Translations under genes and position numbers: made by a program
Assembly (NCBI GenBank): GCA_958299035.1
Contig: CATQJL010000223.1
Coordinates: 986,359 to 1,050,358 of the forward strand
DNA: 64,000 bases
Reading direction: 5' to 3'
Source of the DNA: Cylicocyclus nassatus
Lineage: Eukaryota > Nematoda > Chromadorea > Rhabditida > Strongylidae
In this document: positions 1 through 10,406 of the stretch, one piece after another
Layout of the letters: each line of letters opens with the position of its first letter
How positions within the stretch are numbered: position 1 is the stretch's first letter
Notes under the pieces: generated by a model
Databases searched by the model: none
Told to the model about the DNA's origin: nothing
The model's input: the letters and a program-made list of their open reading frames with translations, nothing else

Positions 1-420
1 AAACCATCTGATTGGCTTGGAGATGAGGTTTGCTGCTTTGTTTTATTATTGCTTATTTATTCTCCGTTTCGAATGTTCATGATATTGTATTCAAACAGCT
101 TGTAAACAAAAACGTGAAGCTAAGGTTCTTCGGCTTGGTTTCATTTGAATCAAATCTCCGTTTCGAATGTTTATGATATTGTATTCAAACGGCTTGAAAA
201 CAAAAACGTGAAGCTAAGGTTTTTCGGCTTGGTTTCAATAGAATCAATGTGGTCTCGAAAATGGAGATGCATTATCATGACCGCTATTTTTCTTTTACCT
301 CGATGCCAAGTCGGTCCGCCAACGAAATTTATGGAAAGTCATCTTCATACATCTCTGCACAACGCTTGCAATATCTTCGTTACCAGTCATCCCATCTGTT
401 TTGATCCCGTCTTTTTCCAG
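1..420 (+). other. Calnexin intron sequence with a 94-bp tandem duplication
   Basis: No exon could be supported before the acceptor at 419-420. Positions 61-154 and 155-247 are two tandem copies of one 94-bp unit with only a few differences. The stretch is open in one frame but shows no calnexin-like residues, so I read it as intron. Confidence 0.55.
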
Positions 421-2085
421 CCGGAACTAATTCCTGATCCAGAGGCGAAGAAACCTCAAGACTGGGACAATGACATGGATGGCGAGTGGGAACCGCCAAT
501 GATCGATAACCCGGCCTGCAAGGGTATAAGCGGATGCGGCCCATGGAAGAAGCCATTGATCCCGAATCCTCTTTATAAGGTCGGATATGAATCACTCTCC
601 AATTTTTTCAATCAAAATTTTATTTAGGGTAAATGGGTTCGTCCCCGTATCCCTAATCCTGCTTTTAAAGGAGTCTGGGCTCCTCGACAGATAGCAAATC
701 CTAACTATTTTGAGCCGAAACCTTACGACGGGCTTGCACCAATTACTGTAATTGGTATCGAACTGTGGACCATGAGCCAAAATATCATTTTCGGTCAGTG
801 CATCATTTTTGAGCCATCTGAAAAGCTGCACGTCTTGCAATTTTTTAGATAACATACTTGTTTGTGACTCGGAGAGTTTGGCTGCTGAGGTGGCTAAGCA
901 AACGTACACGGTACGTCGCGCGGAAGACCAACGACTAGCAAGCAGTCTGGGCAAGGGTGCTGGTATAGTGCAGGGTATCATAGATGCTGCAAACGTATGC
1001 TATTCATTATTTGTCATTTTTCTTTCATTTTCTATAACAACTTTTAATTCCTCATAATATTTTTTAGCGATGGGCCATTCGCAGTTCAAAGCATGTTACG
1101 AATACAAAAAAAGTACCCATTATTTTTTTCACCAATCTTTTTATTAGACCTCACAACTTGCCTGATAGAACTCTATCTTGCTTAGCCGTGATTGTAGCAA
1201 AGCTTTCGCAATCTTTTGGGTTTTTTGTGGATTCATTTACAAGCTGACGACCGAGCCAATTTGAACCACATCCAAATGGACTGAATATCTATCTGCGACT
1301 TAGATCCTGGACAGCTACCGCGACTCCTGTGTTCTATATGACAACCAGGTCACCAGCATCATTATGGCATAGAAATTAACTAGGAATTTCACGTTTACTC
1401 ATGAAAAAATGATGCACAAAAGTGCTAAACGGGAGTCGGGGCTGCATACGCGCGTATGTACACAGTCGTCAACGTGCTAAGGTTAGATTGTACAGGAAAA
1501 ACCATGGCTGTGGGTCGTGTATGTGCTGTGCGTTCTGATCCCCATCATTCTGATCGGTGTATGCTGCTTTGGCCGCAAATCGAATGCCGATATCGCTGCT
1601 GCTCAGAGAAAGAAGACTGATGCTCCTGAGGCCGATGATGAAGTGAGACGTTCTGGTCGATGTGAAGTAGTGCAAAGTCTTCGTGTTAAGGTTCCAAATC
1701 TTGTCGATGATGAGGAAGATGAAAAAGAAGGAGAAGAGGAAACCGAAGAAGTGAGTTCGTTTATGATTTTCTTCATTTGCCTCATGAAATCCATTTTACA
1801 CCTGTACGATTCGGTAGTTTTTTGAGGTGACTGAGACAGGAAAAGCTAGCCCCAAAAAAGTAACTCCCAAAGGAAGTCCTGCACAACCACCGAAGGCGCA
1901 CCAGGCTATGAAGGATATTGAGGTTGTATGCTTAGAGAATCATTTTGTTTTTATTCTTTATTTTATGATTTTAGGATGATGAGGGCAGCGTGAGTGAGCC
2001 CGAGATTGTAGATGCTGAACTAAGCGAGTCTGTAAAGAAATCGCCCACCGCCGTTACGAAGAGGCGCGTTCGAAGGCAAGACTAA
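421..2085 (+). CDS. Calnexin, 3' part (six exons, 5' end outside the window)
   Basis: Type I ER membrane lectin chaperone that binds monoglucosylated N-glycans on folding glycoproteins. Exons by splice signals and frame: 421-579, 628-793, 849-994, 1496-1750, 1827-1922, 1975-2085 (TAA at 2083). The first exon holds the end of the Pro-rich P domain ([13 protein letters not shown], then DMDGEWEPP). The second has [11 protein letters not shown] and the lectin-domain return IGIELWTM. The third starts FDNILVCD across the junction. The fourth carries the membrane helix ([19 protein letters not shown]), followed by an acidic Glu/Asp-rich cytosolic tail that ends basic (KRRVRRQD). Introns of 48, 55, 76 and 52 bp are short; one is 501 bp. 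The acceptor at 1824-1826 is GAG rather than CAG/TAG, so that junction is the least certain. N-terminal lectin exons lie upstream of the window. Family assignment is secure; species is not. Confidence 0.93.
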
Positions 2086-2460
2086 GCTTATGAGTTGTTA
2101 CGACAGGATTACAGGGGTTAGGTGTCAATACAATTGCTCCTGTAACCAATCTTATCTGAACTAAAATTTCCTCTGATTTCTTCGATGTTATCGCCGCTGT
2201 TCATCGGCCAATTTTTTTTCATAGGCTGATTTGAGTTTATACTGCGAATCCTCAACATTGTGTGCATTGTACCATGTTTTGCGTTTCGTCATCCTTTATT
2301 GGCGCAAAGTACCTAGCTTTCATGGTTTCTTTTGTGTTATCATAGAACCTCTAGTGTTGTTCAAGTCCAAACCGGTTGCGATGTAGGGCTTCTAATTGTT
2401 CTCGATTTTTTTTTTGTAATTTTTCTTTGTTTCCATTCAATAAAATGTTGACACTGAAAT
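2086..2460 (+). promoter_or_regulatory. Calnexin 3' UTR and poly(A) signal
   Basis: A T-rich stretch follows the stop codon. AATAAA lies at 2439-2444, about 355 bp after the stop, the only canonical signal close by. Confidence 0.6.
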
Positions 2461-2734
2461 TTGTGTTGTGCATATGATGACGATACTTTTGCTTCGAGGC
2501 ATTTTGTCGACTGTGCTTATACTAGTCACCTTCTTTTATCTCGCAGCTGTGAGTGCGGGGCGTGAGAGTAACGGTCAGAGGCTAACCTGCGTTTTTCGAC
2601 ATGGATTTCAAGATTAGAGTAAATCCTAGCATTTTACAAAACTAGCACCAAAATTCCGCAATTTCATCCGGCAGCGGATTTATAATCACAGCGCATTTTA
2701 TTTTCTTTCACAAGTATCAAGATTTTGAAAATTC

Positions 2735-3110
2735 TTTTGTTTACAACGAGTTTTCGAAATAGCAGCTTTGCAGGTGAATTAGGAGAAGAGTTCTGAACAG
2801 GGTCAAGCGAGGGGTGTGGCACGCCACACTTGAGGGTCGTATTGACGAGTTAAAAAGGTAAGGGGGTCGTAGTACCGATAACAGCGATAGCATGTTATTT
2901 GTAAACAGTTTGTCAGATACCCAGTATACAAGCACATGAGATATTGTCATTGTATACTTACCTTATCATAATAAAAGAAGCCCTACCAAGCATTAAGAGT
3001 AATATATCCACAATCAGCATGTCAAATGACCCTGCGGACCAAGTTTGAGCTAATTCTGAAGTTTTTCAAATACTGAACCAGCTGCTACACCTTTTAGGGG
3101 GTTGTGCCAC
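2735..3110 (-). repeat. Dispersed repeat family D, copy 1
   Basis: This stretch, read on the minus strand, matches 21820-22065 in several blocks: the GACATGCT segment, a shared AGTTTTT/TTCAGAATT segment, and the CACACCCCTCGCTTGACCCTG block. No terminal repeats or coding potential were found, so the type of element is unknown. Confidence 0.45.
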
Positions 3111-3698
3111 ACCCCATTAACTTACTTCACAGCATTCAAATATCCTTGATTTTAATATCTTTGCCAGGGCCCGGCACGCGTTGGTTTGGAGCATTTTTGA
3201 AAACGAAGTCCCCCATGACTAGGCGAAAATTTACGAAGTCCCTTTTGACGTAAAAATCAGCAGGGAAGCCCTTATTAATCAACATAACAACAAAAAGCGA
3301 AAAAAAAACGCATTTTGAGATATCTAACACAACAAAAAAGCAAAAAGGAAACTTTTTGAGTTGATTGAAGGCTCTGTCACTGAGTATGGTACTATTTTGG
3401 TGCTCAGAATGGCGAATACCTCCTAGGCCAATTAAATTTGTGGCCTCAACAATCTGGCGATGCATTTTTCGCCACATAGTTTGAAGGACACCGCATGTGA
3501 TTGGAGCGCAACATCTATCAACGCGTACTTTTACACTATTTTTAGCTCAAAAAAAAAGAGAAGAGGCAAAGGTTTGATTCGCTCTCTTCACTATGATAGA
3601 TTTTTGAGCGTTTTAATCGTCCAAATCAAAAAGGTCCAAAACTTATGTGAACTCTCCGATATTTATGCTCCGAACCAACTGGGTTGGTTCGGTAGTTG

Positions 3699-4312
3699 TG
3701 TAGGAAAAGCGCAACTATCTGCGCTATTAATCCATCTTCCTCGCCCTCCTCGCCCCGCCTCAAAGCTCGCCTCGGGGCTATATAAAGCAATATGCCCCGC
3801 CCACGAGAGGTTCGGACTTGAGGCAGCTTTGCAGCTGCCTCTTCAACAAGATCGTCTCCGAATCTCCGCCCCCCCCCCTCATTTTAATCACCCGCCCTCC
3901 ATATTTATTTATTCTCTAATCATTTGTTTATTCTATTATTCCCCTTCGTATAATTGCCTCGTATTTATTCACGTATTATATTATATTGTTATGTTTATGT
4001 AAGGTTGAGCCGGAGCACTAGCTCCTGCTTGACTACCCTCTATCTCAAACCTATCTATCTTCCACTTATCTATCCGCTATCTAATTTCTTCTCTAATTAT
4101 TCTTATACTTTTATCCCGCCCTGTTTTGCCGTCTACCGCTACACCCTTTATATTCTATACTTTGTTTATATTTGCCTGATAAATGCTTAGTAAGGAAGCT
4201 AGTTGAGTTTTATGTATGCCGGTTGAAAGAATAGGAAGTAAGCGTTACTGAAAAGTCCAGCTACGGTACCACTCTTAGCTTAACGACAACCTAAAAACAT
4301 AAATTCGTTACA
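3699..4312 (+). repeat. 5' LTR (614 bp)
   Basis: Begins TGTAGGAAAAGC and ends TTCGTTACA. It shares its sequence with the 3' LTR except for two fewer C in the run near 3870. Confidence 0.95.
3779..3786 (+). promoter_or_regulatory. LTR TATA box
   Basis: TATATAAA follows a GC-rich block and lies about 35-60 bp before a stem-loop (GAGGCAGC / GCTGCCTC, about 3820-3842) that would fall at the start of the transcript. The copy in the 3' LTR is at 16259-16266. Confidence 0.6.
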
Positions 4313-4330
4313 TGGAGGTTCCGGACCGGG
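4313..4330 (+). other. Primer-binding site
   Basis: TGGAGGTTCCGGACCGGG starts immediately after the LTR's terminal CA, and TGG is the complement of a tRNA CCA end. The following bases would pair with an acceptor strand of the CGGAACC type, as in some valine tRNAs, but I could not fix the tRNA. Confidence 0.6.
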
Positions 4331-6625
4331 TTTTACCTTTATAAAACTCGGCAAAAGAACATTTATTTTACTAACCTATTCTAAACCATACATTTTGCCA
4401 TATATTAACTTCTATAAGCGCATTAAGTCACATCTACGCCACTCTATCGCGAGGCCACATGAAAATTTCTCAACTTATGTGACTGGAGCACACTGCTCCC
4501 CACTATTTTCATGGCGTAGGAAAAGCCTGGCCAGGTCGTCTAAGCGTCACCCTCGCGAATAAGGTAAAATATAAAACAATTAAGTGACCGCTTCATAAAC
4601 TCATGCGCAGTAACAAGTTTACATTCATATATTAAAAAAAATCCCACTCTACCTCCAAGACTTGAACGCATTAATATCAACTGCTTCCTAATTTTCTCCC
4701 ATGGCATTTTCTCTCATATAATGTTCGAATACTATCGCAGATCTAAATCATAAATCACATTCACCTCGACTAAACCCCCAGCTGGCAGGTGCTGAGCCAG
4801 AAGAAACAAAAAGGTTTTTATTCATGTATATAACGTTGCTTATAATATCTCCATTTGTCGTGCTATGCCATCTCGTAGTCCTTTGATCTCATAAAGCTTG
4901 CAAAAGTGTGCTACTGACACAGAAAAAAAACCTTCTAATTTGCTTAAAAAAATAGACTGCATATTCCTCTAAGACGTGAATCACAAAACATAAAGACATC
5001 ACCAAAATATGAATCGCTCAAATCAGCATTAGGTATGTGGCAGAAATACTCAAAACCTACACGTAAAATAAGGGCCGATAATTCCACCTATTCGCATAAT
5101 AACCTTCCCGCCTTCACACACTCTCAAAAAAACCCGTGTCAGAAGCAACAGTAGGAAACCAGTGTTCTCTCACACCTTTCAAGTTCCAAAATATCATCGA
5201 TGTTCAAATGCGTTTAAAAAAAAATCTTCAACTACATGTCATTCGTATAAGCTAGGCCACCGTATCCGGAATAGAGGAGTTAGGCGAAACGTGAATAATG
5301 ACCGCGCGAGAGCCGCTCTCGGCTCTTGTCATTTATCAAGATAAGCCGCAAATGCCAAAGGCGCTGCGGCCAGAAACCGCGCAAAATAAATGTCTCCATA
5401 GGGGATTTCGACTTTCGTACAATTTGACTAATGTGGCTAAAAACCAACAACCATCCGCCTTAAGCCAAGCAATAAATCTGACTCGCGACTTTGAAACTGG
5501 CCATGCGCACAAAAGAAAACTAATCGCTGCCACGGGAATATTCTAAACTCCAAACTGTGCTCCCAAAGAGCAAGATAAATGTACGACTAAGCCGCGGCGA
5601 AACTCCGCTTTTCCAAGTATGAAAGCTAGCTCTCGGTGAAAGAACTTACACTAACACTTGATCGACTTTGCACAGCAGTCGACCTCCTACTAACATCCTC
5701 AACTATTCTATCTCAACTTTCTATCTATCCGAATAATACCAACTCCAATACAACGACACAAATCAGTAAGTATTTTAAACTTCCACTTTGAGTTTTTCCC
5801 AACACATTTCCATTTCTCATATCCTTGTTATAGTGAGTTCATCACTTATCTATACCTCTCATTACTTTTGAATACAAAAATAACTCGATTTTGGAAAAGG
5901 AAAAGATACCTCGTAATCTCATATTTTCTCTTCTCACTTGCCATAATTACAGCCATCCGGCTGTTAACTAATCACTGCTAATCCGCACTTACACACTTTC
6001 GCTCCTCACATTTGCCGTAAACTTAACTAAAAACTTTTAAAAACTATCCCTATTGACCCCCTCCCCGAAAGAAATCTTTATTTTTATATAATAACAATTC
6101 AAAAAAAAAAGAAACACATACAAAAAAATTCGCTACAAACAAGATCAGAACAAAGGGAAAAATATTAAAGACGTATCATTTGTAGGAAAAGCTCTTCTCT
6201 CCACGTAAACGCCGCACAATCGCATCTCTGTAGGAAAAGCTCTTCTCTCCATGTAAACGCCGCACAATCGCATCTCAACGTTGCGTAAACCTAAAATAGT
6301 CAAGTAAAAAAAAATCCATATCTTTAAAAAAAAGTATATCAAATCTGAAAAAAAAAATCCGCAGTTCCCAGGAAAAGAGTCTAAAGCCAAAAAAATTCGC
6401 ATCTCTCAAAAAAAAAATAGCCCACGTCAAACAAAATCCGTATCTCTCTCTCTCTCTCTCAAAAAAAGGAGTAGTATTAGCTTAACTTAACTAAAAAAAA
6501 ATCAACTAACGCTACTCGTAGTACTACAAAGAAAGAAAAGAAACCTCAATAAAAAAATAACTCAATTGATAAAGTGTAAACTTTGAAAGAGAACAAAAAA
6601 AAAACACACACACACACCCACCTTC
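4331..6625 (+). other. Long untranslated leader of the LTR element
   Basis: About 2.3 kb without a recognisable protein. It holds a strong splice donor (GTAAGT at 5766-5771), two tandem copies of a roughly 50-bp unit at 6183-6280 that each begin TGTAGGAAAAGCTCTTCTCT and so resemble the LTR start, a CT run near 6441-6461, and a CA run just before the Gag frame. A possible acceptor (CTTGGCAG) ends at 6632. Confidence 0.5.
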
Positions 6626-7777
6626 TTGGCAGCCTTCCATTGTGTGAGCTACGCTCGCGTCCCAGTGCCATCCACGCGAGTATCCTGTAAAACTTATACA
6701 TTATTTGTGGAAAGTAGCTGTAATAGAGTCCTAGCTCTCACTTCCATCAAAACAGTCAAGATACCTCCTAAGAAATCACTCTCTAAAACCGCTAAGAAAG
6801 CGCGTGCCTTTCAAACAAATCGTGACGATCGTAACGTGACGCTCGAAAAACTGGAAAAACAACGCAAAACCCCGCGTATAACGCAATCTGACTTAGATCG
6901 TCCTTCTACTAGCGAATTAGAACCCCCGGAAGAGTTTGAATATCACTCTGTAGACGAAAGCAATCCCAACTTCTCTCTTGACGTAATCAACGAACTTCGA
7001 GCTGTAATCAGAGACTTTCAAGACCGGAAAAGGGCAGCAAAAGAGCTAGAACGACCCTCCTCGATTTCAAGACGCCCAAACATGCCCAGCGCTAGCGTAC
7101 AAGCCGATATGAACGCGCCTCTAGTCGAAGACCCTAACTTTCCGCAGCAAAACTTATATGCCGCGAGCAAACTTCTGTCGACTAGGCTTGAAAGATTTAC
7201 CGGGGACGGTGACAAAACATTTGAAGAATTTCTGGATGATTATAAAGAATTGGTCGACAGCCTCCATATTCCCCATGCTTACGCCCAAAGTCTCCTCCCA
7301 TTATTTCTATCCGGTGGAGCCAAAATAAAATACCAATCTCTAAAACCCGAGGAAAAGGGAAACTGGACAGAAATCGTTACCAACCTAGCGAAAAAGTTCA
7401 AAAACCAAGCTATGCTAAGTAATGTCCGAGACGAACTACATAGTCTCAGACAAGGAAAAGACACTGTTGGCGAATTTGCAAAGAAGATACTAACCAAAAC
7501 GAAAGTAGCCTATCAAGGAGAAGACAAGAAGATACCGAATAAACTTTCCATCGATTTTTTCATCAAAGGGTTGAAATCAGACATCAGGCGAGCCGTTAGA
7601 CGCCTCCCTGATCCCAAAGATTTCGATACCGCTCTCGCTAATGCCGAAAAGATACAAAGGATACTCGAACAAGAGTATCGTGAAGATAGAGAACTTTTGG
7701 AGAGCATAAATGCTCTCAAAATAGGCGAAAAAGTGGAGGAATTGACCCAACAGGTCAATACTCTCCAAACCACCTGA
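6626..7777 (+). CDS. Gag-like structural polyprotein segment
   Basis: Forms the particle shell of the LTR element. The conserved retrotransposon-Gag region is at about residues 185-330 (RLERFTGDGDKTFEEFLDDY, then FFIKGLKSDIRR), followed by a coiled-coil-like end (KVEELTQQVNTL). The open frame extends to 6626, but there is no ATG until 7082, so either translation begins at 7082 or the first codons are spliced on from the leader through the acceptor at 6632. No zinc knuckle is present here; three are found in the 3' ORF instead. The frame ends at TGA (7775-7777), and the same frame then continues open for 310 codons. That suggests read-through or a nonsense change rather than a true end. Confidence 0.8.
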   Translation: MAAFHCVSYARVPVPSTRVSCKTYTLFVESSCNRVLALTSIKTVKIPPKKSLSKTAKKARAFQTNRDDRNVTLEKLEKQRKTPRITQSDLDRPSTSELEPPEEFEYHSVDESNPNFSLDVINELRAVIRDFQDRKRAAKELERPSSISRRPNMPSASVQADMNAPLVEDPNFPQQNLYAASKLLSTRLERFTGDGDKTFEEFLDDYKELVDSLHIPHAYAQSLLPLFLSGGAKIKYQSLKPEEKGNWTEIVTNLAKKFKNQAMLSNVRDELHSLRQGKDTVGEFAKKILTKTKVAYQGEDKKIPNKLSIDFFIKGLKSDIRRAVRRLPDPKDFDTALANAEKIQRILEQEYREDRELLESINALKIGEKVEELTQQVNTLQTT

Positions 7778-8710
7778 AATACTCCGCCACCTAGACAAGA
7801 TCGCTCCCGCACAGTAGTACGTTTCCAACCAAACGACAGGCCAAATAATAATCCCAATTGGAGACAACAAAGAAGATCCGGTACTCCTTTCCGCCTCACA
7901 AACAGCACTTACGGAAATCCTCGCGGATTTCGACCTTTTGTAAGACGAACCTTTCCAAATAACAACCGGTTTTGGCCTCCCCGCCCTCCTAATAATCGAT
8001 ACCGCCCTTTCAACCAATTCTACAACCCATATAATCCTTACACGGCGTATGCACCTCCAGCGCCATACGCCATAAATCAGCCTGCACTACCGCCGGCGCC
8101 AAACACGACCCAATACTACCAATCGCCGGCGCCAAATACGACCCAATATTACCAGCAGTCGGCCCGAATGCCTTCGGCAGCCCAAAACGTGAATTTTCTA
8201 TGCATCCTAGCCATAATAGCCACCTGCTTGATAACTCCAATCCTGCCCTATCAGGTCTGCGGAAGCAGTACCTTCCCAAATGCACTTTCTCTTCCCAAAC
8301 TAATACAATGCAGCGTCACCCCGGATGAACACCTGCTCGAAACCACGGTGCAGCTTTTTGGCGAAAATACTAACCCGTTACTAATCCCTGCCTATAAATG
8401 CTACCGGGATGTTATTCAAGTCTCCATACATAACATCCTCTATATAAGAACGCGACGAACTGTAGTCAGCCGCCAACGTCTCGCAATCCCAGCAGAAGAA
8501 TGTGAACTTGGGAAAAGTAGCAATAGCATCAAAGGACACACCCTTACTGAAATTGCCCCTGGACTCAAAGTAACGGAAGAAATTGAGGACGAAAAGACCT
8601 CACTCCCGCTCTGGGGTACGAACCTATATTTGCGAAGCCTCTATTCCATCGAAGAAGGACAAATAGCGTCCCTAAATGGTAAAGCCATGCTCAGTACTTT
8701 GGAGATTTAA
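7778..8710 (+). CDS. Basic linker and start of glycoprotein-like region (same frame as Gag)
   Basis: Open in the Gag frame directly after the TGA. The first 120 codons are rich in Arg, Asn, Pro and Tyr with repeated APNTTQYYQ units, which suits nucleic-acid binding. A hydrophobic stretch follows (NFLCILAIIATCLITPILP, about 8192-8250) that looks like an internal signal peptide or first membrane helix. After it comes a Cys-containing, lumenal-looking domain. The frame ends at TAA 8708-8710, but homologous-looking sequence continues in the -1 frame from 8683. No similarity to a named envelope family was recognised by eye; the function is inferred from layout only. Confidence 0.6.
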   Translation, partial: NTPPPRQDRSRTVVRFQPNDRPNNNPNWRQQRRSGTPFRLTNSTYGNPRGFRPFVRRTFPNNNRFWPPRPPNNRYRPFNQFYNPYNPYTAYAPPAPYAINQPALPPAPNTTQYYQSPAPNTTQYYQQSARMPSAAQNVNFLCILAIIATCLITPILPYQVCGSSTFPNALSLPKLIQCSVTPDEHLLETTVQLFGENTNPLLIPAYKCYRDVIQVSIHNILYIRTRRTVVSRQRLAIPAEECELGKSSNSIKGHTLTEIAPGLKVTEEIEDEKTSLPLWGTNLYLRSLYSIEEGQIASLNGKAMLSTLEI

Positions 8711-9894
8711 ACAACTGCTCACTAGCGCAAGGAAACTGTAATACCCCCACCGGAATGGTAATATGGGAACCCATGGAAGTGATCCCTTGGTGCAAATATA
8801 ATGCTATCGGAGAATTCAACGCTCTGGTTAGCATAAAGTACGTCCTCGTACCCGACCATGAGTTAGCCTTTGAATTAAGCAACAACCACCTCCTCCGCTT
8901 GCGATTGCTACAGCACTGTAACCTACCAAATAGCTACCTTACTACCTCAAATCACATACTTTCCTTCCCAGACATTCCATCTCAAACGATGATCCAGGAT
9001 TTCATCGTGGAAACTTCCGCTAAACAAAGGAAAAGGCGCGGCGTCAAATATCTGGTCGACAACGAAAACCGTCGCTCTCGCTTTGAAATAGTTTCTGCGC
9101 GAACCCTACTCCTGACGCGAAAATTATTCGGCACCGCCGAGTTTCAAAGGTTACCCCAATTTGAAACCCAACCTATAACCGATCACCGACTACTAAGGGA
9201 AATTAAACTATGGAAAGTCACCAACCAAGATTTTTCCCAACGAAGTAGGATGTACGCTCTCGAAAATACCCGCATAAGCGTCCTGCGAACAATTCGCTAT
9301 GCAGAATACCGATACCACCAGCTTGCCTTCCTTGAAGATATACAAACTAGAAGACCTCTAAATTACGCTGAGCTCGCACTAAAACAAGACCTAGAACAAG
9401 GTATAACTGATATATTCGATCCATACCTATCACGCGAGTTCGGAGTACTTGGAATTGACCTTGGTCGAGACCCCAGCAAACTCAGAGAAAAGCCCATACC
9501 ATTTTTTCGAGAGAAAGATCTGGATAAAGTCGACATCACGACTTTAGGTTTAGAACCCATCGCTCACCCAGAACCTCTACCTAGCAAAACTACCTCGTCT
9601 CCGGTCACAAGGCCTTCTACGTTCTATCCACCGGTTATGATAACGACAAAAAGAACCCTTCCGGCTTACATACCCACCAAGAAGCCAATTTTTGTCATTC
9701 CGAACACGTCCACTATTACCCCTCGTACCTCACGAACTTGGCCACCTGTTCCTAATACGACAACAACCACAGATACACCAAGAATAGTTGCTCCTGTACA
9801 TCTAACTTGGCCACCTACTACCAGTACGACAACTACCACAGAAGCGCCAAGAGTAGCCGCCCTGTATATCTTATACACGAGACAAAAACTATAG
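8683..9894 (+). CDS. Glycoprotein-like ectodomain with furin-type site and Thr/Pro-rich stalk
   Basis: Continues the previous segment in the -1 frame (open 8683-9894, first ATG at 8755). Cysteines and N-glycosylation-type sequons lie in the first 100 residues. A tetrabasic RKRR at 9028-9039, followed by Gly, resembles a furin cleavage site that would split the region into two subunits. The C-terminal 110 residues are dominated by Thr, Pro and Ser, like a mucin-type stalk. The frame ends at TAG 9892-9894, with the stalk continuing in the -1 frame. Confidence 0.55.
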   Translation, partial: SHAQYFGDLNNCSLAQGNCNTPTGMVIWEPMEVIPWCKYNAIGEFNALVSIKYVLVPDHELAFELSNNHLLRLRLLQHCNLPNSYLTTSNHILSFPDIPSQTMIQDFIVETSAKQRKRRGVKYLVDNENRRSRFEIVSARTLLLTRKLFGTAEFQRLPQFETQPITDHRLLREIKLWKVTNQDFSQRSRMYALENTRISVLRTIRYAEYRYHQLAFLEDIQTRRPLNYAELALKQDLEQGITDIFDPYLSREFGVLGIDLGRDPSKLREKPIPFFREKDLDKVDITTLGLEPIAHPEPLPSKTTSSPVTRPSTFYPPVMITTKRTLPAYIPTKKPIFVIPNTSTITPRTSRTWPPVPNTTTTTDTPRIVAPVHLTWPPTTSTTTTTEAPRVAALYILYTRQKL

Positions 9895-10406
9895 ACGCAA
9901 TTGCACGCACTCCGCCACCACTGCCTCACACATTCCCTCCTAATCGAGCCACTACCAAAACCTTCCCAAGCTATCCCACAACTTTCACCTACCCTACAAA
10001 TCCTACAACTACCCCCACGATCAAGCCAATAATAGCGACGCCAACATCAGTTTATGAAATATTCTATCACCCGCCATCTTTCCAAACCCCAGAAACGCGA
10101 CCCGATAGATCACCTCGGCCACCCTTAGCCGAAGACGACCAACCCGAATCCAGAAACCTTAATCCTCAACCGTCAATGCAATTTCACTATCATGAAAATA
10201 CCCTACGACAAACGTTCAATAACATTTGTATAAGACAATATTTAAATAACCAACGACTTCACGAGCTCAGTCATGTCGATCCCACTTGGGCAGCACGACT
10301 ACTGCTCAGAGATACGAACGTTGTCGCCACCCTATCGGACAACGAACTCCTAGTGACCAGATGCAGAAAGTTGAACCAACCCAAACCTTTTCAAATCACC
10401 AAGTGA
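9807..10406 (+). CDS. Continuation of stalk and membrane-proximal region, third frame
   Basis: Open from about 9807 (a TTG, not a start) to TGA 10404-10406. It begins Thr/Pro-rich like the end of the preceding segment, then becomes a globular-looking region (IRQYLNNQRLHEL, then WAARLLLRDTNVV). The next segment picks up in the -1 frame. It is unlikely to be translated alone. Confidence 0.45.
   Translation: MATYYQYDNYHRSAKSSRPVYLIHETKTIDAIARTPPPLPHTFPPNRATTKTFPSYPTTFTYPTNPTTTPTIKPIIATPTSVYEIFYHPPSFQTPETRPDRSPRPPLAEDDQPESRNLNPQPSMQFHYHENTLRQTFNNICIRQYLNNQRLHELSHVDPTWAARLLLRDTNVVATLSDNELLVTRCRKLNQPKPFQITK

Noticed and set aside
145..420. Extra N-terminal calnexin exon in the open frame before 421
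   Set aside because: No lectin or P-domain residues, a tandem duplication runs through it, and a good acceptor (TTTTTCCAG) ends at 420.
1069..1160. Additional calnexin exon after the acceptor-like TTTTTTAG at 1061-1068
   Set aside because: The exon ending at 994 joins in frame to the PWLWVVY exon at 1496 exactly as in the family; the intervening frame has no family residues.
3954..4190. Identical 78-codon ORFs at 3954-4190 and 16436-16672
   Set aside because: They lie inside the two LTRs and are duplicated only because the LTRs are.
5298..5546. 82-codon ORF in the LTR-element leader
   Set aside because: No motif, no conservation evidence, overlapped by another short ORF; kept as leader.
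8706..8712. TTTAAAC, a classic -1 frameshift heptamer, close to the first frame change
   Set aside because: Its codon phase would shift the downstream frame into the third frame, not the upstream Gag frame into the glycoprotein frame, so it cannot explain the break at this place.
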